Shown one piece after another: positions 49,801 through 61,129 of a stretch of DNA of 64,000 bases. Origin of the DNA: Trifolium pratense. Its lineage: Eukaryota > Streptophyta > Magnoliopsida > Fabales > Fabaceae. Location of the stretch: the NCBI RefSeq assembly GCF_020283565.1, contig NC_060065.1, forward strand, positions 52,502,409-52,566,408. Direction: 5' to 3'. The notes beneath the pieces were generated by a model. That model worked only from the letters and a program-made list of their open reading frames with translations, had not been told where the DNA came from and did not search any database. A program made the translations under genes and the position numbers. Position 1 is the stretch's first letter, and each line of letters starts with the position of its first letter.

Positions 49801-51075
49801 CTCCACTACGATGTTTATGTGTGGTCTTATATCTATTGGTTATATATTAGGCACACGCTTGGTTGTGTCAGTACGTGGTGACGAGCCTTATGAAGAACTG
49901 GAAATTCTTAAAGGTGTTGATGCTACTATGCTTCTCCATGACCTGCCGTATACAGAAGACAGAATTAGTAGAGTGCATGCAGCTAGGCGGTGAGAGAAAA
50001 AACTGAACATGATTAATACTAATTTGCTGTATCAATCTGGCAACATGAATCCAATTATGATTTAGAATCTATCTTTACTAATCTCGATATCTTATTGGCA
50101 TATCAGGTTATTCGAGTACCTATCAGACAATTCTCTAGATTTTCCTGTCATTCACCACATTCAATTTCCAAATGGGATTCACAGGTAATTTTTTAGTTAT
50201 AATGAGATGAACAAATATGTAGATCTTGCAAAGCCTAATCAGCTCATGTTACAGGGATGACTTAGTGATTGGTGCTGGCTCTCATGCTGGAGCTCTTCTG
50301 GTTGATGGGCTTGGAGACGGTCTTCTTTTAGAAGCCTCGGATAAAGATTTTGACTTTCTTAGAAATACATCTTTCAATTTGCTGCAAGGCTGCAGAATGA
50401 GAAATACAAAAACAGTATGTTGTTCAAGCACAACACACAAAATCTGAATTGGAAAAGAAAAATTTGCAATCTTTATTGATATGCCTAACGTGTGTCTTGC
50501 AGGAGTACGTCTCTTGCCCATCCTGTGGTAGAACCTTATTTGATCTTCAAGAAATAAGTGCGGAAATTCGAGAGAAGACATCACACCTCCCTGGTGTTTC
50601 GGTAATATCAGAGTCCTTTCCTTCATAGAACATGTTCCAAATTGTATCAGTGTACTATGCTTTGAAAATTCCATCCTTGTAATGCGAAAGTCCATGTTTT
50701 TATATTATTAACTTTCTGCTGCTGTGCTGCATCAGATTGCAATCATGGGATGCATTGTAAATGGCCCTGGAGAGATGGCTGATGCAGACTTTGGGTATGT
50801 CGGAGGTGCTCCTGGGAAGATTGACCTCTATGTTGGGAAGGTAACATATTCTTTGCACCGCTGTGAATCTATACATGCACTAATGTTCTGAAAAGAAAAT
50901 ATCACCGTTGATTAAATATTTTTATGTTGAATTGAGTTTGACGGTAAGTTCAATGGAATTGTTCCAATTACAGACTGTGGTGAAGCGCGCAATTGCGATG
51001 GAGCAAGCAACTGATGCCTTGATCGATCTAATAAAAGAGCATGGACGTTGGGTAGATCCTCCAGTAGAGGAGTAA
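46847..51075 (+). CDS. HDS: 4-hydroxy-3-methylbut-2-enyl diphosphate synthase (ferredoxin), chloroplastic (19 exons, 740 aa)
   Basis: Exons: 46847-47054, 47171-47328, 47428-47534, 47619-47719, 47842-47918, 48060-48179, 48282-48512, 48586-48702, 48810-48884, 49008-49085, 49203-49262, 49347-49409, 49567-49711, 49851-49989, 50107-50184, 50255-50414, 50503-50601, 50736-50840, 50974-51075; all GT-AG, one open frame. IspG/GcpE converts MEcPP to HMBPP in the plastid MEP pathway using a [4Fe-4S] cluster and ferredoxin. Ser/Arg-rich residues 1 to about 70 look like a transit peptide. TIM-barrel part: [44 protein letters not shown]. The C-terminal cluster-binding part has [13 protein letters not shown] and [20 protein letters not shown]. 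The plant-specific middle insertion is present. 740 aa is the usual plant length. It looks intact. Confidence 0.97.
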
Positions 51076-52348
51076 AATCTACAACCCAAGTGTTCAGATT
51101 AGCCAATTGGGTCCCGACACATGGGACATTGGGAGGATCCTTTAATGTGATCATTGTATGTAGCATATGTTATTGTTATGGGACCTCAGAAAGTTTGATT
51201 TTTCATGTTTCAACATAGTTGGAAAATGCGGAAATTTTCTTTTAAAAAAGGTCCCAAATATAGTATGGGGGTTGGGAATTCTTCAGCTGCATCATGCATA
51301 CAATAAATCAATAGCAATGACAGTGTATTATTATCTTATCCCCATCAATAATATATATTATAGAGAAATTCTTGGAACAATGCGAGTTTTGTGATCATTT
51401 TCTGTCGACTAAGCTGTTCGATATTCAGATTTTAGAGTATGAAATGTAGTGTGTCCTATTGAATTTGAAAGTGTGAAGTGTTAATACTAAATAAATGTGG
51501 TTTGACAGTTCATAAGAGTCCCAACATCTTAATGAGGCGTTCCAATCACCGCATTGGCGCTTTAAAAACCTCTTTAGCCCCTTAACTTCGATTGGAGGAC
51601 CATTCTTTCACGACACCAGAAAGCCATTGAGACAATTTTTAAAGACAACACCATAAAAGTCTGCAATTATTAATGTCATAGCAGTTAATAACTCGAAAAA
51701 ACTGCACAAAATTAAATTTTTGCAATCAAATTTGTCTAGTAATTACCGTCCATAACCTAATACATAATTAAAATCTAAGTAGTCACGCTTTGAAGTATAA
51801 AACTTAATCACTAAACCATCCTTAATTAACCTCCTTTGGGTTTGAGTTATGTACATGTAATTAACATATTCTCTCAAGAAGGATTTAAATTTCTTGTAGT
51901 TCAGAATCTCACGGTTAAGAAATCTAAATCATCTGATATTGATGAGACGACTCACAACATGCGGAAATATATATTTTTTTAATATGAATTATTGAATTAA
52001 AAATATAGACATCTGATCATGATCTAGTAGCTCGTAATTGTGCGAATGTGAGATTCCATCGAGAAAAAAACTCAATCAAATTAAATAATACAAATAAATA
52101 GTAAACCATAATATTACACACAAAAATTGAGTATCTTTATTGCAATCATCACATATCAACAAGAACAAAAAGAATCTAAAAAAAAAAAAAAAGAAATTGA
52201 ATCAATGTATCAAAAATCAAAATAACGGCAATAAGAAAAGGTGAAAAATCTATGTATATAGAGGAAGAGTATAATAACCTCGATACAAATGAAACTACGT
52301 ATTCGTATACAAATACGAATACAGCTACGACTACGAGTATTCTTCTTC
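51076..52348. other. Intergenic region between HDS and the AGP-like gene (convergent)
   Basis: It holds the two 3' UTRs and AT-rich spacer. No gene, RNA or clear repeat was recognised. Confidence 0.6.
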
Positions 52349-52870
52349 CTACAGAACAATATCTCTTCCTAAGGCGTAATTATACTGATTTCTCCGTATA
52401 TTCTGCTTCCGTTTCTTGTACACCATTCCGGCCAACATAAGAACACTCGCCGCCACGATTATTCCGATCGCTATCCCTGCTTTCTTGCTTCCGCTCATTC
52501 CTTCTCCGGATGAATCATCTGTTCCATCATCAACGCCGATGTGGTTTATTGAATTAGAATCTTCCGGCGAAGGAGCCGGAGATGAATTTGAAGTGATCGG
52601 AGTCGGAGGAGACGGTGGTGGTGGAAATGAAACTACAGGCGAACTGGCTGGAGGATTGTATGGAGATGGAGTGGTAGCCGGTGACGGTGAAGGTGACTGT
52701 GGCGATGGCGATGGCAATGACGACGGAGATGGAGTGGTAGCCGATGATGGTGACTGTGGCGGTGGCGATGGCGATGACGAAGGAGATGGAGATGGCGGTA
52801 AATCGGCGGTTACATGAAGTGAAAGAGTGAGTAAGAAAATAGAAAGAAACGATAATCTTGCGTTTTCCAT
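52349..52870 (-). CDS. Proline-rich, arabinogalactan/extensin-like single-pass membrane protein (173 aa)
   Basis: A signal peptide (MENARLSFLSIFLLTLSLHVTA) is followed by about 70 residues of Ser-Pro and Pro-rich sequence (PSPSPSSSPSPPPQSP, SPSPATTPSPY, FPPPPSPPTP), a pattern expected to be hydroxylated and O-glycosylated as in arabinogalactan proteins and extensins. Next come an acidic spacer (VDDGTDDSSGEGMSGSKK), one membrane helix (AGIAIGIIVAASVLMLAGMVY) and a basic tail (KKRKQNIRRNQYNYALGRD). The layout puts the Pro-rich part in the wall and a short tail in the cytoplasm, so it may tether wall to membrane; that role is inferred. No GPI signal is seen. The opposite-strand open frame (52416-52817) is a mirror of the repeats. 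Confidence 0.85.
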   Translation of the reverse strand: MENARLSFLSIFLLTLSLHVTADLPPSPSPSSSPSPPPQSPSSATTPSPSSLPSPSPQSPSPSPATTPSPYNPPASSPVVSFPPPPSPPTPITSNSSPAPSPEDSNSINHIGVDDGTDDSSGEGMSGSKKAGIAIGIIVAASVLMLAGMVYKKRKQNIRRNQYNYALGRDIVL

Positions 52871-55135
52871 TGGAGAGAAAATGGATCTGAAAGAGAGTGG
52901 AAAATGTTTGAAAGAAAACGGTTAGTTATGATTCTGAGAGAAAATTCGCGGCATAGAAAACGGTTAACGAGGGAGAATCGATCGGAGGGTCTATATTGAA
53001 GGAATCGTAAAGGGAAATGACACGGGAATGCGACACGTGGATTGAGATTCACTCGATTGAATTGGAAATTGGAATTGAAGTGAAAAAGTTGAAGAATCAT
53101 AAGGAAAATGCATTTTAAATGTAAAGTTTGTAAAAAAAAAAAGAGATTAATTGTGTAACGGAAAAGATAAGGGGATGTAATTTTATTTTTTGATAATTAA
53201 TGGAAAGTGATTTTATGCATTTGAACACGCATCATAAACATTTTTTTTAGACATTGATGCGAAGTTTATAATACAGTTTAACAACGACTAATTTCCATTT
53301 AAAGATATGTAGGATAAAGATAAAAAAAAGTTAGAAATCGAACTCATAATCACCTATATATAAAAAAATTCAAATATCTTGTCACTTGGATAATGTAGGA
53401 TTAGTGCATCATAAACATTTTTGAAGAGATGGTAAGGTAGTTCACTTTTCATGCAATACAAGGAAGAACTTTACATTTTTAATGTCCGTAACCATGGTTA
53501 ATATATTATAATTTATATCTAATAATCTAATATAAAGAAATGAGAGAAAAATTAAACAAAGTCTATTCTTATTCACCAAACGTCAAGTTGGCTTTGTTTT
53601 TACTCAAACAATCTCAAGGTATTTCATTAATAAGGCCAAGTTGGTTTAAACTTTAAATAATTTGAAGCTATCATGCATGGCATTGATAGAATGGTATGTT
53701 AAATAAAAATTGTCACATCGTAAGCACATATGTATGGCTTTCAATATCAACAACAGCAGAAAGGGAAAATTAATTTGTTAGAATAATTATGGTGTTGTTA
53801 TTATTATTTATTATTTTGGGTAGTGATTGGCAATTTGGAAAACCTTCAGTTAAGCATATAAGTCCAAAATTTAAGGGGTGGAATTTCCTTTTGGTAAATA
53901 GTGAATATACAAGGATGAAATATATGGCCTTGCCATTTAGCAAAAGGTGAAAATATGGCAATGTATATTACACTAAAAAAAATAGAGAATAATAAATTTA
54001 TTTTGGTGGTTTCAATCAAATGTAGGCTTCAACAGGCTAAATGGTCCTTTGAGATAAGTTCTTCATGATAAGTTGTGTTTTCTATGAAGGCAAAATAGAA
54101 AATTATAGTACATATCTTTTTCAGTTGTGTCAAAAGTCTACATTGTTGGCCATGTCAACTTTATGTGAGAAAGGATCTCACCATTGATAACACATGAGAG
54201 ATGTGTTATCAATACATGAGAGACAAAAATGAGTACTCAATCTCTTCTCTTATGACACTCCATGAGCACCACCGGTTAGACTACTAAAAGCTTCCATGAT
54301 ATGTTTTTGAAGTAGTGCATTCAATGCATGAATCAAATCAAGTTCAATGGTGTATGATTGAATGAAATTTCTTTTCTTTTTTTATGAGACTATTATTGGA
54401 TTAAGTTGACTGGGTAATGTTTGGATTAACGGTGAGTTTGATAGAATCACGTTGAGTCGACGTGATTTTGCCAAAAGCTACACTACATTTTGAAATTTCA
54501 ACAAAACGAGTGTTATCGGAATTTTATCATGCTTCAGGCGCATCTAAACATACACTAAGAGAGATCAATGCAGCTGCTCGTACTTTAGCCACAATTCGTT
54601 TTCACGTTTTTATGACATCTCCCATTATATGCTCCAAGTTGTGCAACTCAAACTTTTCATTATCCAAAATTAGTATACGTTTTGTCACAATCTATATTAT
54701 TTGGGTAAAAAACGGCATCACAATGTTCAAGTTGTGGTTCTGAGAGGTACAAAATGTTTGGTCATGCAAGGACAAAAATTTTGAAAAGGACAAATGATTA
54801 GTTAAATGGAAAGTAAAATACTCATTACGAAATCAAAAAGTTCAATGGTATGAGCATACTTTATTATGAGATGCGATCATGCAATTATTAGATGCTATCA
54901 TGCAAGTAGGATTAAACTAAATACCCGAAATAAATGGGGATTTTTTATTAAAGCCTCACCCCAAAATTCTAAATACTCAATAATACATAGTTGCCTCACA
55001 TGTGTACACCCTTCCTCTCTCTTTTACCTGTTTTATAGGTATGGGGAGAGGAATTTGTGGTTGTTCTTCTCTAAGTTACTATGTCAGAATCAATCTGATC
55101 ATAGCGGTATAAATAGAAACATATCACTTAACTCT
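52871..55135. other. Intergenic region between the AGP-like gene and PDI
   Basis: It holds the AGP gene leader (52871 to about 53050) and AT-rich spacer. A stretch at about 54430-54560 ('ggtgagtttgatagaatcac') has a short match at 61440-61462 and may be a repeat end. No gene is supported. Confidence 0.55.
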
Positions 55136-58100
55136 TCAAAGTTCATCCTTCACATCACTATTGCTGCTACTTTGGGTCTCCTTGACATCAGAGCCCTCCG
55201 GTTTAGGAGTTGAGGCTGGTTTCTGGAGCTTGAATGGGATTGAAGCATGTTGCTTGAGGAACTTATAAAAGGCGACCACTGTACGATCAGTCTCAACAGT
55301 AATCTGCAGACACAATTAAGCAATTATAAGTCAATAACCTATTGATAAAGCATGCATAAATCTCGCACATACACAAGAGCTTTTTCGTATTTATGAAAGT
55401 TGAATTGATAAAATATATAATGTTGCTTAATATTCACATACGGGATCAAAGCTTTTGTTTCCTGCTGGGAAGAAGAGAAGAGTGGGGAATCCATCAGACT
55501 GCAAAGTGAATATAAATCAAGATTAATCAACAAGTTCTTACATCTGTGCAGGATTGAAAATTGGAAATTAAAAATATAGCATAAGCTGTACAAGATACCA
55601 TTACAATAATAACATATACCGATATGTGTGCAATGTCTAGTTTGAATTTGGGTTTACCTTTGCCCTGGGATGCTCATTTTGTGTTCCGTCCATCTTGGCT
55701 ATTACAAGAGAGTCAATACTGCGAAGATGTTTAGCAAGCTTGTTGTATATTGGTTCCAAATGTTGGCAATGGCCACACCAGGGAGCATATATCTGATATT
55801 CAAACAACCATTAAATTAACATGAGAAAATTGCATAACTTTATATGCAAATATAACTCAACTAGAGGGTCAAAGTTCTACCTCAAGGAGAACATCCTTTG
55901 ACTCATCCAAGACAATTTCATCAAAATTATTCCCAACAACTATTTTCACGTCACCATCATTCTGTCATCAAGTTAGCAAACATGTTAGACATGAAACACC
56001 AAGTTAACAAAACATAATTGATGGCTGCCAAATCAAATAACTTACAGTTTCAGGAACTGGGTCTGACTTGAAAAAAGGTTTTAGTTTGTCTTCAAGGAAA
56101 TCTTCGCCAAATGCCTGAGATAAAAATGAAGATTTGAAATTTTGTCAAAATATTACTTTCAAACCTCATTGAATGAAAAAAAAAAAAAAGGCCTTCATAC
56201 ATATTCCATAACATGGTAGCAAAACTAACAGAGTCCAAGGCAAGAGAGAAAAGTGTACCTTAATTTTGTCAACAGTCACCTCTCCATCAAAAATGAATTT
56301 TTTCCCATCATCATTTCCGGTGTATGCAAGTACCTGCATTGGAAATTCCACTTGTTACTTAAATATACTTCCAAGTTATTCAAAGGACGTAATATGTTAA
56401 TTTTATGAATTTCATGACTAATCATTTAAATAAAGTTGATAAAAGGGAAGAAGAAACACTTACTTTTGGATCACTCCCACTAATACCAAAGTATTCTGAA
56501 ACAGACTTTCCAACATCTTCGTTATCAGTTTCCACGAGCACAAAGATCAACTGTAATGGATAAAATGCACACAGTTAAATCATTCATTCTCAAAAATATA
56601 AGTACCCTTTTGGGGGAAGAGCTGGATCAATGCTATGAGATTTTTATCAGTAAAATGTAGCAACTAGCAAAATAAAAATTTTCATAAATCAAGCACTCAG
56701 CACAACTCTGGTGATTTTATATAAATATGGGCAGGGTCAACATATCCAATACTTATAAAAATTTCTATTTTACTCGCACTATTTGACATATAAAAAATTC
56801 TCTAGACCCTAAAAATGACAAAGTAATAATTAGTTATGTTTACGAAAATGTACCTTTCCCTTGAAAGACTTTGATGCTTCCTGAAATACTGGGAGGAGTT
56901 TCTCAGTATCATTGAAGTCGCAAACAGCAACACCTGAAAAAGAAATCTCAAAAATGTAAAATCTTTGAAGAACGTTGTGATTGTCATGCCATTTCTCAAG
57001 AGTAATTTGCTAATGAGATTGTATTATAATAACATCTCATAAATAATTACCTGTTTCTTGATTGGATTTTCAAAGATTGTTGGAGCGCTTTCTCTTGTAA
57101 AGACTGTTACCAATGGGAGCTTGTTGGAGGAGACAAAGTCTACAATTGCAGACTTATCGAATTTTCCATCTGCAGAGAAAAGGTGAAAATACATCAAATT
57201 TTCAAGTTAAACAAAACAGAGAGTACATACATAATGCAAGAAACTTTCTTAAAGAAAGAGAAATTAAACAAACCAAAATGGTTCAGTTTTTCGTCCTCTT
57301 TCTTGACAAGGATCAAAGCTGGGCGTTTGGCATTAACATCAATATTGAAAAGCTTTGCCACTTCAGGATCCACAGTCTGATAAAAATTAACATCATCCTC
57401 AAGTCGTGAAGCCGCAGCAAGCTCCTCACTCTCAGGACCCTACATATCAAGCATGACAACATAAGTAACAAACAACATTCAACTATATCAATTACACCCT
57501 CTGGACACTATTATAAGCAAAAAATCACTTTTTAGGTTCATTGAATAACTAATGTATCCGATCTACAACATAGACTAGATACACTAGTTATTCAATGAAC
57601 ATAAAAAAATGGTTTTTCGCTTATAATAGTGTCTAGAGGTTGCACTATATAGAATCAAATCAACAATAGCAAATTTCTTTGACAGCTTCATCAAAAACAA
57701 ATTCTCAGATTGATCTTGAAATAAAGCTACATTTCTTACTACAACAAACTTATCTAATCAAAATGGATATCTCTAACAAATCACTTGAAAAATGAACATT
57801 AAGTCTAACTTAAAGAACAAGGAATAAAGCAAATCTTCGTATCTAATCAATCAATCATGAATCATAATGAATATCATATGCAAACATGAATCTAACAAAC
57901 CATATAAAATCAACATTTAACTTACAACTAAAGAATTGAGAAAACCCAAAACAACTTTAGTTTCAGAAGTCAATATGCGTTGACCATCTTCCAATGAAGT
58001 AATGTTATGAATACCCGGTCCTGTCTTCTTCTTAATCCATGTAACTATAGCTTCTCTACATTACAAAATTACAATCAAACAAAATAAATCATATTAAAAT

Positions 58101-58673
58101 TTAGATCCAATAAAATTGAAAACAAAAACAATGCAAATAATGAAATAATAGAGATTTTTACTTTGTTCTTTGTCCAGAATAAGTCTTGTGAACACCATCA
58201 ATGAAGAAAAGGATAGTAGGAAAACCCTGAACATCGAATTTCTGGGAAACTTCACTCTCTTCAGTAGCATCAACTTTCGCTAAAACAACATTTTCACTTT
58301 TCAATTCAGTAGCAGCGGCAGCATATTCAGGAGCCAAAGCTTGACAATGACCACACCAAGGTGCATAAAATTCAACCAAAACGAAACGGTTTTTGTTGAC
58401 TACATCGGTGAAATTATTATCCTTCAAAACGACGACGTCTTTTTCGTCGATTTCGGGAGTTTGATAAGACTCTGAATTATCGTAGCCGGAGAAATCTTCT
58501 TCGAAATCGGAATCGTGGTCGTGATCGTGATGGGAGATTGTTTCGTCGGAGTCTGGTTCGTCGAGGAAGCTGAGATCTTCTTCTTCGTCGAGTTGTTGTT
58601 CTTTGGAGAGAATTGGAGAGAAAGAAGAGAAGATGAGAAGTGATGTGAGAGAGAGAAGAATGAGAATTCGCAT
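55136..58673 (-). CDS. PDIL1-4: Protein disulfide isomerase-like 1-4, 12 exons, apparent 1-nt frameshift in exon 5
   Basis: Exons (minus): 58673-58162, 58055-57926, 57439-57274, 57169-57051, 56933-56854, 56550-56464, 56333-56259, 56114-56046, 55961-55881, 55792-55658, 55498-55442, 55303-55136. Signal peptide, acidic N-terminal stretch (about 27-75), thioredoxin domain a with FYAPWCGHCQ, b and b' domains, domain a' with IYAPWCGHCQ, and ER-retention KDEL at the stop: the family's full order. The enzyme forms and shuffles disulfides in the ER. The exons total 1679 nt, one short of a multiple of three. In exon 5 the frame reads LLFATS and then must change at about 56913-56914 to reach NDTEK; unshifted, a stop follows at the start of exon 6. 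This is either a real null allele or a sequence error. Confidence 0.9.
56911..56916 (-). other. Site of the apparent single-base deletion in PDI exon 5
   Basis: Upstream codons give ...FATS and downstream codons give NDTEKLLPVFQEASKSFKGK; both match the PDIL1-4 b' domain but in different frames. One base seems to be missing between the Ser and Asn codons. No alternative GT or AG nearby restores the frame without losing conserved residues. Confidence 0.75.
57494..57647. mobile_element. Stowaway-like MITE in a PDI intron
   Basis: Near-perfect foldback: 'ctggacactattataagc' and 'gcttataatagtgtctag' ends with 'gttcattgaataacta' arms. The flanks suggest a TA duplication. It lies in the intron between 57926 and 57439. 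Confidence 0.65.
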
Positions 58674-61129
58674 TTTGAAATTTGGGAATATTTGCAGAGA
58701 AATGAAAATGAAGAGAGAAACAGAGAAAGAGAAAAGAGAGAGATCTGTGATATGTTATGACTGTGATGAGAGATTGTGTTGACTTTAAAGTGTAAACGGA
58801 ATGGACCTTTATTACCTTTACACCGTTAATGACAACTATGTATTCCGTCACGTCATTCTACTTTACCTTCACTTTATTCATATGACATGAAAGATTGGTG
58901 GTTTTTTATTAGATAATTGTGTAAAATTATTTTACACCGTCAGTGTATCTCCATTAAACTCCAAAAATAATATGTTTTTGGTGTTTCCTTGATTGAATGA
59001 ATTAAATGTGGTAAACTTAGGGAGTTACTATTGAATTAGGATTTTGAAATCAATAGTTAGTTGGTTCGGTGGTGATTGACGTTGAATTTGGTAGGAAGGA
59101 CCGTAGTTCGACCCCTCGCAATTGCAATTGAAGGGGCTGAAACCATTAATGTCAGAACTGACCTCCAAACCAGATTAAACTTGTGCTGAAAACAAAAAAA
59201 AATAGGATTTTGAAAGACTAATTTAAAAAAAAAAATCTTGAAGATTTCAAATGATTTTGTGATATTGTATTGACTTTGTGATATTTTAACATATTTTTTT
59301 ATTAAATACTTTTTTCGATTAGGATTCTCGAACCAGGATTTTGATAGATTATAACACAGATTTTTATGATTTCAAATTATTGATTTTTAAGATTTCAAAT
59401 TAATTGATCATAAATAAATTTTAATATTTGAATAAAGGATAATAATAGCAAGTTTGTAAGACCACTTTCAATATTTCATCCGCTCCAAAACGGATTCACG
59501 TTAAAATTTGCCAAGAGAAAAACAAAAATAAAAGAAATGATTGAACATATATTGAATGAGAGGGTGAAAGCAGGAAATAGTCTGTGAAGAGTATGACGGC
59601 AAGAAAATAATCTGGTTTTGTGCGAATATGAGAGAGAAAAAAAGTTACGGGGAGATTGAGAAAGTCTTGAAGTTTTTTTGTGGGATTGTTAGAAGAGTTT
59701 AATATGTGTATTTTTAATTAGAAACTCTCATAAAAATCCATTCTACTAAAAAATCCATTAAAGATGTTTCAAATACCGTTATGGTGAACACTCAAAGGGG
59801 ATTATATTATTTGATATTGGATTAAATAAAACACATGGCTTAGACTTAAAATAGGTCCATATGTCTGTTTTTGTAGAAAAAAGTGGATCCCCTTTACAAT
59901 GAATGATCGGTGCTATTTATAGAGTCTTCTTCCTTCTTCTCCAAGCTCCATTACCATGTTTTTCGGCCACCTCCTTCTTCCTCCATGAATAGTGCTGCTA
60001 GGGGTGGTTATTCTCCTCCTTATCCTCTATTCCGGTGGATCATGGGGGTGGTTGCTATCCTCTTCCTCAAGAGTCATCGGAGTGGGAGATCATGGAGGAG
60101 ATAGTTTTCCTCGTTTGGCGCCATGACTTTTGACTATTGGCGCCCTCGCCATTTATCCCGCCATATCTTATTCAAAATTATGGGCTGGATCATTATTGGG
60201 CCACTTCTTCTTGGGCCTATGCCAAATTTTCCTATCCACACCCGGTCCAAATACCATGAGACATTTTATAAATTTTGAGAAATCTGAATTGAATATCAAT
60301 AGATTTTGTTGTATTGAAAAAGAAATCTTAATTGTCGTAATTGAATACCAGAAATTTATTTGTATTTTATAAAAATGTTGATTTACGTGAAAAAAAAATC
60401 TTGATTGAATACCACATGAATTTTTTATCAGAAATAAGTCTTTTAAAATTCTTTGAAATTTCAATCCAATACATTCCCCTTATGTTTTTGGGAAGAATAA
60501 TACTTTTCTTCTTATTTTAATAGAAAATTTGACCAAAATAAATACATATTTTCTTCTTCTTTTTTGACAATATTATCTTTTTTTTTTATCTAAAAGAAAT
60601 TTTGACCAAAATAAATAATTATTTTTGAGTAAATCTATTTTGTTTTAGTAAAAAAATATAAATCTAATTTTTATAATAATTTTTTAATACACATAAATAA
60701 AATCAGTAATATTTCTCTTTATCACACACTTCGAGAGAGAAATTAATGTACATATTTTTTCGTTAAACTTGGAGTCTCCTCAGACGCCAACTTCTTGACT
60801 CATGTTTCTCTTCCAGAAGGCATTCACAATCTTTTTAGAAACGATACAATGAAAACCTTCTTTCGTCATAAATAGATTTTATTTTTCTTTTAGCTTTCGT
60901 ACCAAAAAATAAATAAAGGACACTGAGAATTTTTTTTTTGGGTACATAGACACTGAGATATTTTACTCACTTTAAATAATAACAATAATAATATCATGAT
61001 AATTACAAATGAATCCTCTAGGATGAGTGAGTACATACCAACAATATAAATCATACTAATAACTATAATTATTATGCACCAAGAAAAGGTTGCAACATAG
61101 ACATATTGACATGACAAATATCAAGAGAC
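58674..61129. other. Region between the PDI 5' end and the receptor-like kinase 3' end
   Basis: It contains the PDI leader and promoter (58674 to about 58860), a SINE (59050-59202), a GC-richer patch at about 59890-60240 with 'gctatttatagagtcttctt', and AT-rich sequence with poly-T and (aat)n near 60970. No gene is supported. Confidence 0.55.
59050..59202 (+). repeat. tRNA-derived SINE, family A copy 4, with perfect 13-bp duplication
   Basis: A-box-like TTGGTTCGGTGG and B-box GTTCGACCCC, family tail 'ccagattaaacttgtgctg' and an A-run. Flanked by taggattttgaaa at 59037-59049 and 59203-59215. This is the best-preserved copy, and it defines the family borders. Confidence 0.85.

Noticed and set aside
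52416..52817. 133-codon open frame opposite the proline-rich gene
   Set aside because: It is the mirror of Ser/Pro codon repeats; its Gly/Asp-rich product has no signal peptide or domain, and the minus-strand reading has a complete secreted-protein layout.
54462..55213. Plus frames of 93 and 115 codons
   Set aside because: The second overlaps the 3' end of the PDI gene on the other strand; neither shows domains.
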